In this document: positions 54,123 to 64,000 of the stretch, piece by piece
How the letters are laid out: the number at the start of each line of letters is the position of its first letter
Position numbering within the stretch: the stretch's first letter is position 1
NCBI GenBank assembly: GCA_017418975.1
Contig: JAFOMG010000011.1
Location: 1-64,000, forward strand
Direction of reading: 5' to 3'
DNA length: 64,000 nt
Source: Sphingomonas sp.
GTDB taxonomy: Bacteria; Pseudomonadota; Alphaproteobacteria; Sphingomonadales; Sphingomonadaceae
The notes under the pieces: model-generated
Databases searched by the model: none
What the model saw: the letters and a program-made list of their open reading frames with translations, nothing else
What the model was told of the DNA's origin: nothing
Position numbers and translations under genes: made by a program

Positions 54123-54288
54123 CAATTCCCCCACCCTAATCGAAGACCCGCGGCGCACGTGACACCGCTTGCATGAATGCCGCGTGGCTAATCGCCACTT
54201 GTCGCAGAAGTTTGCCCGGTTCTGGAAAAAATCGCGGCACCGCGGATGGGAGCCCGCGCCCGGCTCCGCCGGGCGCTGCATGTTTCAC

Positions 54289-54375
54289 TGGTGCGGTCGA
54301 GAAGACTCGAACTTCCACGGCCTTTCGGCCACAACGACCTCAACGTTGCGCGTCTACCAGTTCCGCCACGACCGC
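54289..54375 (-). tRNA. tRNA-Leu (anticodon GAG)
   Basis: Minus strand: acceptor GCGGTCG pairs with CGACCGC, followed by A and an encoded CCA. Anticodon stem CAACG/CGTTG with loop TTGAGGT gives GAG, reading CUC/CUU. A variable arm GTGGCCGAAAGGCCGTGG-type hairpin marks a class II tRNA, and the T-loop GTTCGAGTC is standard. Confidence 0.96.
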
Positions 54376-54504
54376 ACGTGAAACTCCGTCGAATGAATAC
54401 CGACGGCTGGTAAGGCAGCGGCCCCTAGCAATGCGTTTCGGACAATGCAAGCCATTGCCGCACGCTTTTCCAAACGGCGCGAAATCCGCTAAGCGCGCCG
54501 TCCC

Positions 54505-55857
54505 ATGCGCCTCTCCCCCGCCCTTTCCGCCGAGATGCGCCGAATCCTGTCGCTTGCCTGGCCGGTGGCGCTGACCAGCCTCAACTGGACGATCCTCCAC
54601 GTCACCGACGTGATCGTCGTCGGCTTCACCGGCACGGAGGAGGTGGCCGCGCTGGGGGCGAGCCGCGCGCTCACCTTTCCGGGCATCGTGATGGGGCTGG
54701 GCGCGCTTTCGGGCGTGCTGGTCCATGTCTCGCGCGCCGATGGCGCGAAGGACCTGCCCGGCACCGGCCGCGCCTTTCACCAGGGGCTGCTGCTCGCCAT
54801 CGCGCTGGGCATGATCAGCGCGCTGACGCTGTTCGCCCTTGCCGAGCCGATGCTGCGCGGCATCGGCGTGGCGGGCGAGATCGCGCCGCTCGCCGCCGAC
54901 GTCGTGCGAGTGATGGCGCTCGCCTATCCCTTCCAGCTGCTGATCGTCACCGCGAGCTTCTTCCTGGAAGGCGTGAGCCGGCCGCAGCGGGTGACGGTCG
55001 TCAACCTGGCGATCCTGCCGGTCAACGCGCTGCTGGCCTGGGCGCTGTCCGGCGGGCATCTGGGCCTGCCCGCCCTGGGCGCCGTCGGCGCGGCGCTGGC
55101 CACGACGATCGCCTCGGCGCTCGGCGCGGCGGGGATGATCGGCGCGGCCTGGACGCTGCCCCGGGCCAGGCAGCGCGGCGTGCACGACCTGGCCGGCATC
55201 TTCAGCCGCGCCTCGCTGAAGGGCGCGCTGGGGCTCGCGCTGTTCGGCCTGGTCCCCGCCATCGCCTCGGGGCTCGAGCTTATCGGCTTCTCGATCCTGA
55301 TCGCCCTCTCGACCGAACTGGGCGAAGTCACCACCCATGCCTTCCAGATCGTCTTCTCGATCCACAACGTCACCTTCTCGGTGGCGCTGGGGCTGGGATC
55401 GGCGGCGGGCGTCCGCGCGGGCAACGCCGTGGGCGAGGGCGTGCCCCAGGCCGCCGCGCGCCGGGCCGCCATCGCCGCGGCCCTGGCGGCCCTGGCGACG
55501 GGCGTGCTGGCGGCGCTGCTGATCCTGATCCCGCACCCCTTCGTCGCGCTGTTCCCCGCAGTGCCCGAGGTGCAGAGGCTTGCGCTGGCGATGCTGCCGA
55601 TATGGGCGCCCTTCATCCTGTTCGACGGGATGCAGGTGGTGTTCGTCTATGCGCTGCGCTCGCTGGGCGACCAGGTGGTGGCCGGCGTCAACTCGGTGAT
55701 CGCCTTCTTCCTCGTCACCGGCGGGGCGGGGCTGGCATTCGTCCATCTTGCCGGCTGGGGCGCGACCGGCCTGGTCCTCGCCTCGGGATTCGGCATGGTC
55801 GTCGCCGCCGCGCTCCACGGCACGCGGCTCTGGTGGATCAACCGCCGATTTCGGTAG
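54505..55857 (+). CDS. MATE-family multidrug/cation antiporter
   Basis: 450 residues with about twelve hydrophobic segments in two homologous halves. MATE features: [40 protein letters not shown] and [20 protein letters not shown] at the start of the second half. Likely exports drugs or metabolites using Na+ or H+. Its last 20 bp overlap the 3' end of the convergent zinc-ribbon gene. Confidence 0.92.
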   Translation: MRLSPALSAEMRRILSLAWPVALTSLNWTILHVTDVIVVGFTGTEEVAALGASRALTFPGIVMGLGALSGVLVHVSRADGAKDLPGTGRAFHQGLLLAIALGMISALTLFALAEPMLRGIGVAGEIAPLAADVVRVMALAYPFQLLIVTASFFLEGVSRPQRVTVVNLAILPVNALLAWALSGGHLGLPALGAVGAALATTIASALGAAGMIGAAWTLPRARQRGVHDLAGIFSRASLKGALGLALFGLVPAIASGLELIGFSILIALSTELGEVTTHAFQIVFSIHNVTFSVALGLGSAAGVRAGNAVGEGVPQAAARRAAIAAALAALATGVLAALLILIPHPFVALFPAVPEVQRLALAMLPIWAPFILFDGMQVVFVYALRSLGDQVVAGVNSVIAFFLVTGGAGLAFVHLAGWGATGLVLASGFGMVVAAALHGTRLWWINRRFR

Positions 55858-56587
55858 CGAAGCTCAGCCGCGCCGTGCTCGCGCTGCGCGGCGGGTCGAG
55901 CTGGGCCGAATTGAAGTCGATCGTCTGCTTGGGGCCGATCTCGCGCACCTGCGGCGTCACGCGCCAGCTATAGACCAGCTGGTTCTGCTTGTCCCTGAGC
56001 TCGATGCGGATATCGGGCACGCGCTGCTTGTCCGAAGTGGGATTGGCCACCTTGCCCGAGATGATGAACAGCTCGCTGCCATTGGTCTGGGTGCGCAGCT
56101 CGGCGTTCTTGTCGGCAAAGACCAGCGGTGTCTCGACCTCGCCGCCGACGCCGAGGCCGAAACCCATCTGCGCCGCCAGCCCGGGCGCGCCCGAATAGAG
56201 GATCGCCCCGGTGCCGAGCAGCATCGAGAAGCCGGCGACGAACGCGGCCGCGGTCCAGCGCCGCGCCGGATTCCTGCGCGGCTTGAACGGCGGCTGGGGC
56301 GCGAAGGGATCATAGTCCGGCGCGGGCCCGCCCGCCGCGGCGGTGATCGACGCGTCGTCGAACACGCGCGGCGGCGGAGCCTCGCGCTTCGGCGCCTCGG
56401 CCGCGCGGCCCGTGGCCTGGGTGACCGGGCCGTCGGCGTCCGTCGCCCGCGTCGTCAGGTCGAGCGCGACCGGCGCCTGGAACCAGCTGTGCTTGCAGCT
56501 CGCGCAGCGCACCGTGCGGCCATCGGCGCCGATGGCGCTGTCGGGCACCAGGTAGCGGGTACGGCACTGGCTGCATTCGAGGATCAT
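55838..56587 (-). CDS. Zinc-ribbon membrane protein (MJ0042/DUF3426 type)
   Basis: 249 residues. N-terminal zinc ribbon [12 protein letters not shown] and [12 protein letters not shown] (CxxC...CxxC), a Pro-rich disordered linker, one membrane helix (about 110-130) and a C-terminal DUF3426-like domain ([33 protein letters not shown]). In alphaproteobacteria this gene is often divergent from ftsE, as here. Function unknown; a link to division or envelope is only suggested by position. Confidence 0.88.
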   Translation of the reverse strand: MILECSQCRTRYLVPDSAIGADGRTVRCASCKHSWFQAPVALDLTTRATDADGPVTQATGRAAEAPKREAPPPRVFDDASITAAAGGPAPDYDPFAPQPPFKPRRNPARRWTAAAFVAGFSMLLGTGAILYSGAPGLAAQMGFGLGVGGEVETPLVFADKNAELRTQTNGSELFIISGKVANPTSDKQRVPDIRIELRDKQNQLVYSWRVTPQVREIGPKQTIDFNSAQLDPPRSASTARLSFATEIGG

Positions 56588-56745
56588 TACGCGCGGCTCA
56601 CGACACGGGGCCCTGTCGCCCGATTGTCACGATTCTAGACCCATCGATTCGCGCCCACAAGAGTCCCCCGCCCGAGTATCCCCAGCTTCTTGTGACCCGC
56701 CAGCGGCTGTGCGATGGCAGGCGCGAGGGAAGCGCCGGGAGCCAG

Positions 56746-57447
56746 ATGGCCAGCATCGTCCAATTCGAGAATGTCGGCCTGCGCTATGGTTCGGGCGACG
56801 AGACTCTCTCGGACATCAGCTTCACGCTGAACACCGGCGCCTTCTATTTCCTCACCGGTCCCTCCGGCGCGGGCAAGACCTCGCTGCTCAAGCTCCTCTA
56901 TCTGGCCCAGCGCCCGAGCCGCGGCACGGTGCGCCTGTTCGGCGAGGACGCGGGCGCCCTGCCCCGCGCCCGCCTGCCCGGCTTTCGCCGGCGGATCGGC
57001 GTGGTGTTCCAGGACTTCCGGCTCGTCCCCCATCTCTCCGCCTATGACAATATCGCGCTTCCGCTAAGGGTGGCGGGCGTGTCCGAAGGCGATATCGAGG
57101 CGCCGGTGCGCGAGATGCTCGCCTGGGTGGGGCTGACCGATCGCGGCCGCGCCCGGCCGCCGACGCTTTCCGGCGGCGAGCAGCAGCGCATCGCCATCGC
57201 CCGCGCGGTGATCGGCCGCCCCGAGCTGCTCGTCGCCGACGAGCCGACCGGCAATGTCGATCCCGACATGGCCGAGCGGCTGCTGCATCTGTTCGACAGC
57301 CTCAACCGCCTGGGCACCACCGTGGTGGTCGCGACGCACGACTTCCACCTGCTCAACCGCATTCCCAACGCGCACATGATGCGGCTCGAAAAGGGCCGGC
57401 TCAACGACCCGACCGGCGCATTGCGCAACCCGCCGGCGCGCGCATGA
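56746..57447 (+). CDS. ftsE: Cell-division ATP-binding protein FtsE
   Basis: 233 residues from ATG 56746 (GGGAG upstream). ABC ATPase: Walker A LTGPSGAGKTSLLKLLYLA, Q-loop VFQDFRLVPHLSAYDN, signature LSGGEQQRIAIARAV, Walker B ELLVADEPTGNVDPD and the switch His in VATHDF. With FtsX it controls peptidoglycan hydrolysis at the septum. ATGA overlap with ftsX. Confidence 0.95.
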   Translation: MASIVQFENVGLRYGSGDETLSDISFTLNTGAFYFLTGPSGAGKTSLLKLLYLAQRPSRGTVRLFGEDAGALPRARLPGFRRRIGVVFQDFRLVPHLSAYDNIALPLRVAGVSEGDIEAPVREMLAWVGLTDRGRARPPTLSGGEQQRIAIARAVIGRPELLVADEPTGNVDPDMAERLLHLFDSLNRLGTTVVVATHDFHLLNRIPNAHMMRLEKGRLNDPTGALRNPPARA

Positions 57448-58328
57448 AGCTGAGCCTCAACCCCAATGCGCCCGATCGCCGCCTGCTCGACGAGAGCCGG
57501 CGCACGCGCGCCATGACCTGGATCATGGCGATCATGCTGTTCCTGACCGTGCTCGCCGGCGCGCTGGGGCTGGGCATGTTCGCCGCCACCGCGCAGCTCG
57601 ACCGGCAGCTCGCGGGCCGGCTCACCATCCAGATCGTCGAGCCCAATGCGGCCATGCGCGACGGCGAGGCGGCGGCGATCCGCGCGGCGGTGGCCAGGAT
57701 CCCGGGCGTGGCGCGCGCGGCCGAAGTCGATCGCCAGCGGCTCGCCGAGCTGCTCAAGCCCTGGCTGGGCGACACCGGGCTCGATCCCGATCTGCCGATG
57801 CCGGCGATGATCGATGTCGAGGTGCATGGCAGCAGCCTGGCCATGGTCGAGCGCACCGCCCGCGCCATCGCGCCCGGCGCCCGGATCGACCGGCACGCGC
57901 AATGGCTCTCGCCGGTGCGCGGCTTCATGACCACGATGAGCTGGCTCGCGGTGGGGCTGATGCTGCTGATCGCCACCGCCACCGCCGCCGTCGTGCTGCT
58001 CGCCGCGCGTTCGGGGCTGGACACGCACCGCGACACCATCGATGTGCTGCACATGCTCGGCTCCACCGATGTCCAGATTGCCCGCCTGTTCCAGCGGCGG
58101 ATCGCGTTCGACACGCTGTTCGGCGGCCTGCTCGGCACTGCCGCGGCGCTGGGGCTCGTCTGGTTCCTACAGTCGCGCATGGCGCTGGTCGGCTCGGAGA
58201 TGCTGAGCGGCGTGGCGTTGCAGCAGCGCGACTGGTTCCTGCTCCTGCTGCTGCCGCTGGGCTTCGCGCTGCTCGCCACCTTCGCGGCGCGGAGCACCGT
58301 GCTGCGCGCGCTGGGCCGCACGCTGTGA
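57444..58328 (+). CDS. ftsX: Cell-division membrane protein FtsX
   Basis: 294 residues: N-terminal cytoplasmic tail, TM1 about 30-52, periplasmic domain (LTIQIVEPNAAMRDGEAAAI; PAMIDVEVHGSSLAMVERTA), then three more helices in the FtsX/MacB permease part (HRDTIDVLHMLGSTDVQIAR). Stop overlaps the GTG of the next gene. Confidence 0.94.
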   Translation: MKLSLNPNAPDRRLLDESRRTRAMTWIMAIMLFLTVLAGALGLGMFAATAQLDRQLAGRLTIQIVEPNAAMRDGEAAAIRAAVARIPGVARAAEVDRQRLAELLKPWLGDTGLDPDLPMPAMIDVEVHGSSLAMVERTARAIAPGARIDRHAQWLSPVRGFMTTMSWLAVGLMLLIATATAAVVLLAARSGLDTHRDTIDVLHMLGSTDVQIARLFQRRIAFDTLFGGLLGTAAALGLVWFLQSRMALVGSEMLSGVALQQRDWFLLLLLPLGFALLATFAARSTVLRALGRTL

Positions 58329-58855
58329 TCCTGCGCCTCATCGCCCTGGTGGTGATCGCCTGGCTGCTCGGCTTCGCGGCGTTCATGCTGTCGCTCGGCC
58401 ATCCGCTGGAGAACCGCAAGACCGACGCGATCGTGGTTCTGACCGGCGGATCGAAGCGGATCGACCGCGGGCTCGAGGTGCTGCGCGCCGGCGATGCGAA
58501 GCGGATGCTGGTCAGCGGCGTCGATCCCGATGTGCGCCCCGGCGAGTTCGCGGCGGAATACAAGATCGACCGGCAGCTGATGCGCTGCTGCGTGGACCTG
58601 GGCTGGCAGGCGGTCGACACCCGCTCCAACGCGGAGGAGACCGCGGAATGGGTGAAGGAGCATCAGTACAAGACGGTGCGGCTCGTGACGTCCGACTGGC
58701 ACATGCCGCGCGCCCGGCTCGAACTGGCCCATGCCCTGAAGGGCGTCGAGGTGATCGGCGATCCGGTGCGCAGCCAGCCGGGCTTCGCGATGCTGTTCCG
58801 CGAGTATCACAAATATCTCGTGCGGCGGATCGCGCTGCTGCTCGGTGCCAGCTGA
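58325..58855 (+). CDS. YdcF/SanA-like DUF218 membrane protein
   Basis: 176 residues from GTG 58325 (GTGA overlap with ftsX). One N-terminal membrane helix (about 3-23) and a DUF218 domain: TDAIVVLTGGSKRIDRGLEV, RMLVSGVD, RSNAEETAEWV and VRLVTSDWHMPRARLEL. DUF218 proteins such as ElyC and SanA act in envelope polysaccharide handling and barrier function. Its place after ftsEX agrees with an envelope role. Confidence 0.88.
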   Translation: MILRLIALVVIAWLLGFAAFMLSLGHPLENRKTDAIVVLTGGSKRIDRGLEVLRAGDAKRMLVSGVDPDVRPGEFAAEYKIDRQLMRCCVDLGWQAVDTRSNAEETAEWVKEHQYKTVRLVTSDWHMPRARLELAHALKGVEVIGDPVRSQPGFAMLFREYHKYLVRRIALLLGAS

Positions 58856-59538
58856 TGAACCTGCTCCGCACGCTCGCCTTCTCGATCTTCTTCTACGGCC
58901 TGTCGGTGCCGATGGTGCTGCTCGTGCCCCTGGTGGCGCTGCTGGGCGGCGATTCGCTGCGCAGCTATGCGATGGGCTGGGTGGCGCTGATGCGCTGGTC
59001 GGCGCGCTGGATCCTGGGGATCCGGGTGAAGATCGAGGGCGAGATTCCCAAGGGCCCGGTGCTGTTCGCGGGCAAGCACGAATCGCTGTTCGAGGCATTG
59101 GAGCTGAGCCGGCTGCTGGGCTCGCCCGCCACGGTGATGAAGCGCGAGCTGGCGCGGATCCCGCTCTGGGGCTGGGCGGCGCGGCGCTATGGCGTCATCA
59201 TCGTCAACCGCACCGCCAATGCCTCGGCGCTGCGCGCGATGATGAAGGACGCGCAGGCCGCATTGAAGCAGGGCCGATCGGTGATGATCTTTCCGGAGGG
59301 GACGCGGGTGAAGCCGGGCGAGAAGCCGGAGCTGCGCTCGGGCTTTGCCGGGCTCTACCGGATGCTCGACCTGCCCGTGGTGCCGATCGCAGTGAAGAGC
59401 GGCCATGTCTGGCCCAAGCACGGGATCAAGAAGCCGGGCGTCGTCACCTTCCGGTTCGAGCCGATGATTCCGCCGGGCCTGCCCCGCGCCGAGGCCGAGG
59501 CGCGGGTGCATGCGGGGATCAATGCGCTGAACGGCTGA
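58855..59538 (+). CDS. plsC: 1-acyl-sn-glycerol-3-phosphate acyltransferase
   Basis: 227 residues, TGATG overlap with the previous gene. N-terminal hydrophobic helix, then motif I GKHESLFEAL, where the usual HX4D is HX4E, motif III region MIFPEGTRVKPGEKPELRSG (FPEGTR) and a Pro-containing motif IV (LPVVPIAVKSGHVW). Makes phosphatidic acid for phospholipid synthesis. Glu for Asp at motif I is, as I recall, also found in other alphaproteobacterial PlsC-like proteins. Confidence 0.9.
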   Translation: MNLLRTLAFSIFFYGLSVPMVLLVPLVALLGGDSLRSYAMGWVALMRWSARWILGIRVKIEGEIPKGPVLFAGKHESLFEALELSRLLGSPATVMKRELARIPLWGWAARRYGVIIVNRTANASALRAMMKDAQAALKQGRSVMIFPEGTRVKPGEKPELRSGFAGLYRMLDLPVVPIAVKSGHVWPKHGIKKPGVVTFRFEPMIPPGLPRAEAEARVHAGINALNG

Positions 59539-59809
59539 GCGCTACCGGCCGGCGCCGCCCGCGGCTTGCAATGTAGGACTTCGCATGGCCTGCTCCCGCG
59601 GCCGGATTGGCGCCCGGCCGCTCTTTCGACCTGTTGGAGAAATAGGACCCCTCGCGCGCAAGGAAGTTGCGAGATGCCCCGCATCCTCGGGAAAATAGGG
59701 AAATTTGCACGCCGCGAACCGGGCAGCGGGTAGAGGCTTTCGCGACCTTTCGGCGGACCGTCCCGATCGCCCTGTAGGAACCCGGAGGCAGGCCCCACTC
59801 AGCAAACGC

Positions 59810-59836
59810 CGTCATCCCGCCTTTGCGGGGATGACG
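59810..59836. repeat. CGTCATCCCGC palindromic repeat
   Basis: CGTCATCCCGC (59810-59820), CTTT, GCGGGGATGACG (59825-59836): arms complementary except for one extra G. It sits between the convergent plsC and tyrA-like genes. The rest of 59539-59860 holds no ORF or RNA that I recognise. Confidence 0.75.
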
Positions 59837-59860
59837 AGCGAGGGAGTATCGGTCCCCAGC

Positions 59861-60802
59861 CTAGTCGTGCGTGCGGCCGAAATCGGGCGCCGCGTCGTCC
59901 TGGCCCTGCTCGATGATCGAGCGCCGGATCGCGCGGGTGCGGCTGAACAGCTCGAACAGCTCGTCGCCCTTGCCCCAGCGGATCGCGCGCTGGAGCGCCG
60001 TCAGATCCTCCGAGAAGCGCTGGAGCATGTCCAGCACCGCTTCCTTGTTCGCCAGGAACACGTCGCGCCACATGGTCGGATCCGAGGCGGCGATGCGCGT
60101 GAAGTCGCGAAAGCCGCCGGCCGAATATTTGATCACCTCGGACTGGGTGACTTCCTCCATGTCCGAAGCGGTCCCGACGATCGTATAGGCGATCAGGTGC
60201 GGCAAATGGCTGGTCACCGCCAGCACGCGATCGTGATGATCGGGCGCCATCGTCTCGACCTCGGCGCCCAGGCGGCGCCAGAACTCGCGGACGCGCTCGA
60301 TGGCGAAGGGCGTGGTCCCCTCCACCGGCGTGACGATGCACCAGCGGCCGTGGAACAGCGAGGCGAAGCCGGCCTCGGGCCCGCTATTCTCGGTGCCCGC
60401 CACCGGATGCGCGGGAACGAAGGTCGCCTCCGGCAGCGCGGCGCGCACCGCCTCGACCACGCTTTCCTTGCACGAGCCGACATCGCTGACGATCGCGTCG
60501 GCGGGCAGGTCCGCGGCGATGTCGGCCGCGGCCGCGGCCATCGCGCCGACGGGAACGCAGAGGATGACGAGATCGGCATCGATCACCGAGGTGCCGGCGG
60601 TGTCGGCGACGTCGTCGCACAGCGCGATGCGCAGGGCAGTTTCGCGCACCGCCGGATCGGCGTCGAAGCCGGTCACGCGCACGCTCGGCATGTGCTGCTT
60701 CACCGCGCGCGCGATCGACGAGCCGATCAGGCCCAGGCCGATGATCGTCACCCGGCCGAAGGGCGGCTGCTGCCGCTCGTCTTCCGCAGGCGCGGGCAGC
60801 AT
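59861..60802 (-). CDS. tyrA: Prephenate/arogenate dehydrogenase
   Basis: 313 residues from ATG 60802 (ATGA overlap with hisC). NAD(P)-binding loop GRVTIIGLGLIGSSIARAVK near residue 17, DLVILCVPVGAMAAAAADIA, SDVGSCKESV and the active-site segment FVPAHPVAGTENSGPEAGFA. Forms hydroxyphenylpyruvate or tyrosine. Pairing with an aromatic-active HisC-type aminotransferase fits tyrosine synthesis. No chorismate-mutase or ACT domain is fused. Confidence 0.92.
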   Translation of the reverse strand: MLPAPAEDERQQPPFGRVTIIGLGLIGSSIARAVKQHMPSVRVTGFDADPAVRETALRIALCDDVADTAGTSVIDADLVILCVPVGAMAAAAADIAADLPADAIVSDVGSCKESVVEAVRAALPEATFVPAHPVAGTENSGPEAGFASLFHGRWCIVTPVEGTTPFAIERVREFWRRLGAEVETMAPDHHDRVLAVTSHLPHLIAYTIVGTASDMEEVTQSEVIKYSAGGFRDFTRIAASDPTMWRDVFLANKEAVLDMLQRFSEDLTALQRAIRWGKGDELFELFSRTRAIRRSIIEQGQDDAAPDFGRTHD

Positions 60803-61911
60803 CAGCCCTCGCCCGCCATTGCCCGCAGCGCCGCGATCACGCCGCGCGTCTCGTCCTCGGTGCCGATGGTGATGCGCAGGCCGTGCGGGAGCCCCTGGCC
60901 GGGCAGCCAGCGGACGATATAGCCGGCGTCCATCAGCCCCTTGTACGCCGCCTCGGCGGTGAGATGGCCCTCGAACAGCACAAGGACGAAATTGGCCTGG
61001 CTCGGCACGGCGCGCAGGCCCTTGTTGCCCAGCTTGGCGATCTCGTCGGCGAACCAGCGGCGCCACTCGGCATTGTGCGCCTTGGTGTGGGCGACGAAAT
61101 CGGTATCGCCCAGCGCCGCGACCGCCGCCGCGGTGCCCGCGATGGTGATCGAGAAGGGCAGGCGGATGCGGTGCATCGCCTCGATGATCGGCGCGGAGGC
61201 ATAGCCCCAGCCGATCCGCTCGGCGGCGAGGCCGTACATCTTGGAGAAGGTGCGCGTCACCAGCACGTTGGGCGCGGTGCGGGCCAGCTCCATGCCGCCA
61301 TCGTCGTCATCGCCTTCGATATATTCGGCATAGGCATGGTCGAGCACCAGCAGCACATGGCTGGGCAGCCCGGCATGGAGGCGCAATATCTCCGAACGGG
61401 GCGCGTAGGTGCCGGTCGGGTTGTTGGGGTTGGCGACGAAGACGATCCGCGTGCGCTCGGTCACCGAGGCGAGGATGGCGTCGACATCGGTCGCATAGTC
61501 CTTGTCCGGCGCCACCACCGGCGTCGCGCCGACCCGGCGGGTGGCGATCGGGTACACGGTGAAGCCGTAATGGACATAGATGATCTCGTCGCCCGGGCCG
61601 GCAAAGGCGCCGGCGGCCAGGTGGAGCACCTCGTCCGAGCCGTTGCCATAGATGATGCGGGCGGGATCGAGGCCGTATTTCGCCGCGATCGTCTCGCGCA
61701 GCTCGACGGCGCTGGCATCGGGATAGCGCTCGAGGCTGGTCGCCGCGGTCAGGAACGCGTCGCGCGCCTTTTGCGAGGTGCCGAGCGGATTCTCGTTGGA
61801 CGAGAGCTTCGAGACCTTGCGGCCGTCATCGGTGGTGGAGCGCCCCGGCACATAGGGGGCGATTTCCATGATCCAGGGCTTGGGCCGGGGGCTGTCGGAA
61901 TGTGCGGTCAT
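60802..61911 (-). CDS. hisC: Histidinol-phosphate / aromatic aminotransferase
   Basis: 369 residues from ATG 61911. Fold-type I PLP enzyme: [58 protein letters not shown], and the PLP Lys in [20 protein letters not shown] with the C-terminal Arg in LRITIG. Such HisC paralogues serve histidine and/or tyrosine-phenylalanine synthesis; co-transcription with tyrA suggests the aromatic role. Confidence 0.9.
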   Translation of the reverse strand: MTAHSDSPRPKPWIMEIAPYVPGRSTTDDGRKVSKLSSNENPLGTSQKARDAFLTAATSLERYPDASAVELRETIAAKYGLDPARIIYGNGSDEVLHLAAGAFAGPGDEIIYVHYGFTVYPIATRRVGATPVVAPDKDYATDVDAILASVTERTRIVFVANPNNPTGTYAPRSEILRLHAGLPSHVLLVLDHAYAEYIEGDDDDGGMELARTAPNVLVTRTFSKMYGLAAERIGWGYASAPIIEAMHRIRLPFSITIAGTAAAVAALGDTDFVAHTKAHNAEWRRWFADEIAKLGNKGLRAVPSQANFVLVLFEGHLTAEAAYKGLMDAGYIVRWLPGQGLPHGLRITIGTEDETRGVIAALRAMAGEG

Positions 61912-61995
61912 GGCCGCGCGGCTTGGCGGAATGGTTACCGGATGGCAAGGGTCAGGCTCTAGGGCTTCATGGTTAAAGGGAGCCGGGGAGGGGCA

Positions 61996-63543
61996 ATGCG
62001 GGGGAACGGCATCGTCTGGCGCGCGCTGGAAGCGGCGCGGCGACGCAATCTGGAAGCGGCCGGCGAGGCGATGCCGGTCAAGGGCGCGAGCGGCGCGACG
62101 CGGCGCGCGGTGCTGCGGGCGATGGCCGCGGCCAGCATGGCCGGCGCCCTGCCCCGCCCCGCCGCGGCGCGCGCGCCGGGGCGTGTCGCGATCATCGGCG
62201 GCGGCATCGCCGGCCTCAGCGCGCTCCATCATCTGCGCAAGGCGGGCGTCGACGCATTCCTGTACGAAGGCCGCACCCGCACCGGCGGACGGATGCACAC
62301 CCACCGATCGGGCGACTGGACGTTCGAGGCGGGCGGCCAGCTGGTCAACACCGATCACTATGACATGCACGCGCTGCTCAAGCGATACGGCGTGGCGCTG
62401 CTCGACCGCAAGAGCGAGCCGCACGACACGCTGATCCTCGCCGACGGCCGGCTCGTGAGCGACGCGGAGCTGGCCGCGGCGCTGCGCCCGATCGCGGCGC
62501 AGATCGGCCGGGACGCCGACCGGCTCGACCGGGACCATGCCCGCGTCGCCCCCGGCCTCGATCGCCTGTCGATCCACGACTATCTCGAACGGCACGCGGC
62601 GCAGATCCGCGCGCCCTGGGTCCGCCAGCTGCTCGAGGCGACCAGCCGCACCGAATATGGCGTCGAGCCGAACCGCGCCTCGGCGATCGAGCTGATCTTC
62701 AACCTGCCGACGGTGGACGGCCGGCGCGCCGAAGTGCTGGGCGGCGCCGACGAACGCTATGTGATCGAGGGCGGCAGCTCGGCGCTGGTCGAGGCGATCA
62801 GCGCGGTCCATGCCGACCGGATCGCCACGGGCAAGCGCCTGCACCGGGTCGAGCCCGGGCTGAAGCTGCATTTCCTCGACGGCTCGGTCGCGGATGCCGA
62901 TACGCTGATCGTCGCGGTGCCGGGGCCGCTCACGCGCCAGATCGATTTCCGCGTGCCGCTTCCCGCCGCCTGGCGCGCGTTCATCGGCGAGATGGAGCTG
63001 GGCTTCAACGAGAAGGTCCAGTCCGGCACCAACGCAACGCCGTGGCGCCACCCGATGGGCGTGGGCGGCGAGCTGTGGCAAACCGATCCGCGGGCCGGCT
63101 GGGCGCTGGGCTGGGACGGCAGCGTCCATCGCAAGGACGGGCTGTCGCCGGTCTGGACCTGGTTCCTCGGCGGCGGCGAAGTGCTGCGCGCCGCGAGCGA
63201 GGCGCCGTCGGCGCTCGCCGCGCGCTTCGCCGCCAGCGCCGCCGCCGCGATCCCCGGGCTGGTCGAGGCCGCCACCGGCCCGTTCACGCGCACCAACTGG
63301 CATGCCCAGCCACTCACCCTCGGCGCCTATTGCAACTATGCCCCCGGCCAGCTCACCCGCTTCTCGAAGCTGCTGTACGTCGAAGGCGAGGGCAACGACC
63401 AGGTGCCCCATGCGGGACGGATCTGGTTCGCGGGCGAGCATCTCTCCGATGCCTTTCCGGGCTATATGAACGGCGCCGCGCAGACCGGACGGATGGCGGC
63501 CGCCGCCGTTCTCGGCACGCGGATCGATGCCAAGGCCGCTTGA
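61996..63543 (+). CDS. Tat-exported flavin amine oxidase
   Basis: 515 residues from ATG 61996 (GGAGG upstream; ATG 61969 also in frame). A Tat-like signal ([20 protein letters not shown]) at about 34-55 precedes the FAD-binding [20 protein letters not shown] and [11 protein letters not shown]. The C-terminal FAD motif is [20 protein letters not shown] with the [10 protein letters not shown] helix. Monoamine-oxidase family; substrate amine unknown. The signal suggests the folded flavoprotein acts in the periplasm. Confidence 0.9.
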   Translation: MRGNGIVWRALEAARRRNLEAAGEAMPVKGASGATRRAVLRAMAAASMAGALPRPAAARAPGRVAIIGGGIAGLSALHHLRKAGVDAFLYEGRTRTGGRMHTHRSGDWTFEAGGQLVNTDHYDMHALLKRYGVALLDRKSEPHDTLILADGRLVSDAELAAALRPIAAQIGRDADRLDRDHARVAPGLDRLSIHDYLERHAAQIRAPWVRQLLEATSRTEYGVEPNRASAIELIFNLPTVDGRRAEVLGGADERYVIEGGSSALVEAISAVHADRIATGKRLHRVEPGLKLHFLDGSVADADTLIVAVPGPLTRQIDFRVPLPAAWRAFIGEMELGFNEKVQSGTNATPWRHPMGVGGELWQTDPRAGWALGWDGSVHRKDGLSPVWTWFLGGGEVLRAASEAPSALAARFAASAAAAIPGLVEAATGPFTRTNWHAQPLTLGAYCNYAPGQLTRFSKLLYVEGEGNDQVPHAGRIWFAGEHLSDAFPGYMNGAAQTGRMAAAAVLGTRIDAKAA

Positions 63544-63575
63544 ACCGCGGCGCGCAGCCTCCTAACGACCGCGGA

Positions 63576-64000
63576 ATGTCCGACGATCCGCGTTATGGCA
63601 CTGGCCGTTCGGTGACTCTGCCGGGGCCGCTGCGCCTCGACGGCGGCGGGCTGCTGTCGCCGCTCGACATCGGCTACGAGACCTATGGCACCCTCGCCGC
63701 CGATGGCGGCAACGCGATCCTGGTGTGCCATGCGCTGACCGGCGACCAGCATGTCGCCTCCACCCATCCGCGCACCGGCAAGCCCGGCTGGTGGGCGCGC
63801 ATGGTGGGGCCGGGCAAGCCGATCGACACCGATCGCTATTTCGTCGTCTGCTCGAACGTGCTGGGCAGCTGCCTGGGCAGCTCGGGGCCGGCGACGGTCA
63901 ACCCCGCCACGGCCAAGCCCTGGGGGATGGGCTTTCCGGTCATCACCATTCGCGACATGGTCCGCGCCCAGGCGATGCTGCTCGACCATCTCGGCGTGGG
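63576..64000 (+). CDS. metX: Homoserine O-acetyltransferase MetX (3' end outside window)
   Basis: The first 141 codons of an alpha/beta-hydrolase acyltransferase, open to the end of the window. [69 protein letters not shown] and [14 protein letters not shown] are MetX features; the nucleophile Ser lies beyond the window. First step of methionine synthesis by the acetyl (or succinyl) route. It starts 32 bp after the amine-oxidase gene. Confidence 0.93.
   Translation, partial: MSDDPRYGTGRSVTLPGPLRLDGGGLLSPLDIGYETYGTLAADGGNAILVCHALTGDQHVASTHPRTGKPGWWARMVGPGKPIDTDRYFVVCSNVLGSCLGSSGPATVNPATAKPWGMGFPVITIRDMVRAQAMLLDHLGV

Noticed and set aside
49296..54176. A single ~1600-residue open frame starting with MotA
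   Set aside because: Only the first ~286 codons resemble a protein family. The remainder runs through motB in another frame and antisense to the receptor gene, with Arg/Ala-rich sequence typical of noncoding frames in GC-rich DNA.
55838..55857. 20-bp antisense overlap of the MATE and zinc-ribbon genes as a regulatory device
   Set aside because: Short convergent overlaps are common in compact genomes; nothing further suggests regulation.

Overview
The window is a GC-rich, densely packed stretch of a bacterial chromosome. Protein resemblance, gene order and codon choice point to an alphaproteobacterium of the Sphingomonas group (an inference; there is no rRNA gene here). Palindromic repeats built on CGTCATCCCCGC and one copy of a CGTCACCCTGAA-type repeat, both familiar from sphingomonad intergenic DNA, fit that reading.

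Layout. 1-2.3 kb: the 3' end of a large RHS-type polymorphic exoprotein with a variable C-terminal tip, an AT-richer overlapping small gene (probable immunity protein) and an orphan RHS fragment. 2.3-6 kb: an RcnB-like periplasmic protein and a compact pyrimidine-degradation operon rutB-rutC-rutD-rutA. 6-11.4 kb: a TlpA-like lipoprotein back to back with argH - lptM-like lipoprotein - lysA - precorrin-2 dehydrogenase - CorA/ZntB-like transporter, mostly with ATGA/GTGA overlaps. 11.4-15.4 kb: a degenerate response-regulator receiver, an FMN reductase, a racemase-like family III CoA-transferase, and a TetR regulator with its SDR target.

15.6-51.1 kb is an almost complete flagellar locus. A long minus-strand operon runs flbD-fliE-fliF-fliG-fliH-fliI-fliJ-fliK-fliL-fliM-fliN-fliO-fliP-fliQ-fliR-flhB. 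It is followed by fliD-fliS, the flagellin gene on the plus strand, slt-flhA-fliA, flgM-flgN, a second stator pair with flgA, the plus-strand operon flgB-flgL, and motA-motB. I see two perfect sigma-54 promoters (flgB and slt) and three strong sigma-28 promoters (fliD, flagellin, flgM), plus one weaker candidate before motA. This suggests a hierarchy: FlbD/sigma-54 drives hook-basal-body genes and fliA, then FliA/FlgM controls filament and cap genes. rpoN, flhF, flhG and chemotaxis genes are not in the window. motA appears to carry a one-base frameshift at its 3' end.

51.1-64 kb: a TonB-dependent receptor with a Gly/Pro-rich insert, tRNA-Leu(GAG), a MATE transporter, a zinc-ribbon membrane protein divergent from ftsE-ftsX-ydcF-like-plsC, a convergent tyrA-like/hisC pair, a Tat-exported flavin amine oxidase and the start of metX.

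The points most worth a second look are the motA frameshift, the altered catalytic residues in the racemase-like protein, the RHS tip/immunity module, the promoter set, the minimal second stator, the FlgH without a lipid-anchor cysteine and the FliM without the usual N-terminal CheY-binding motif.
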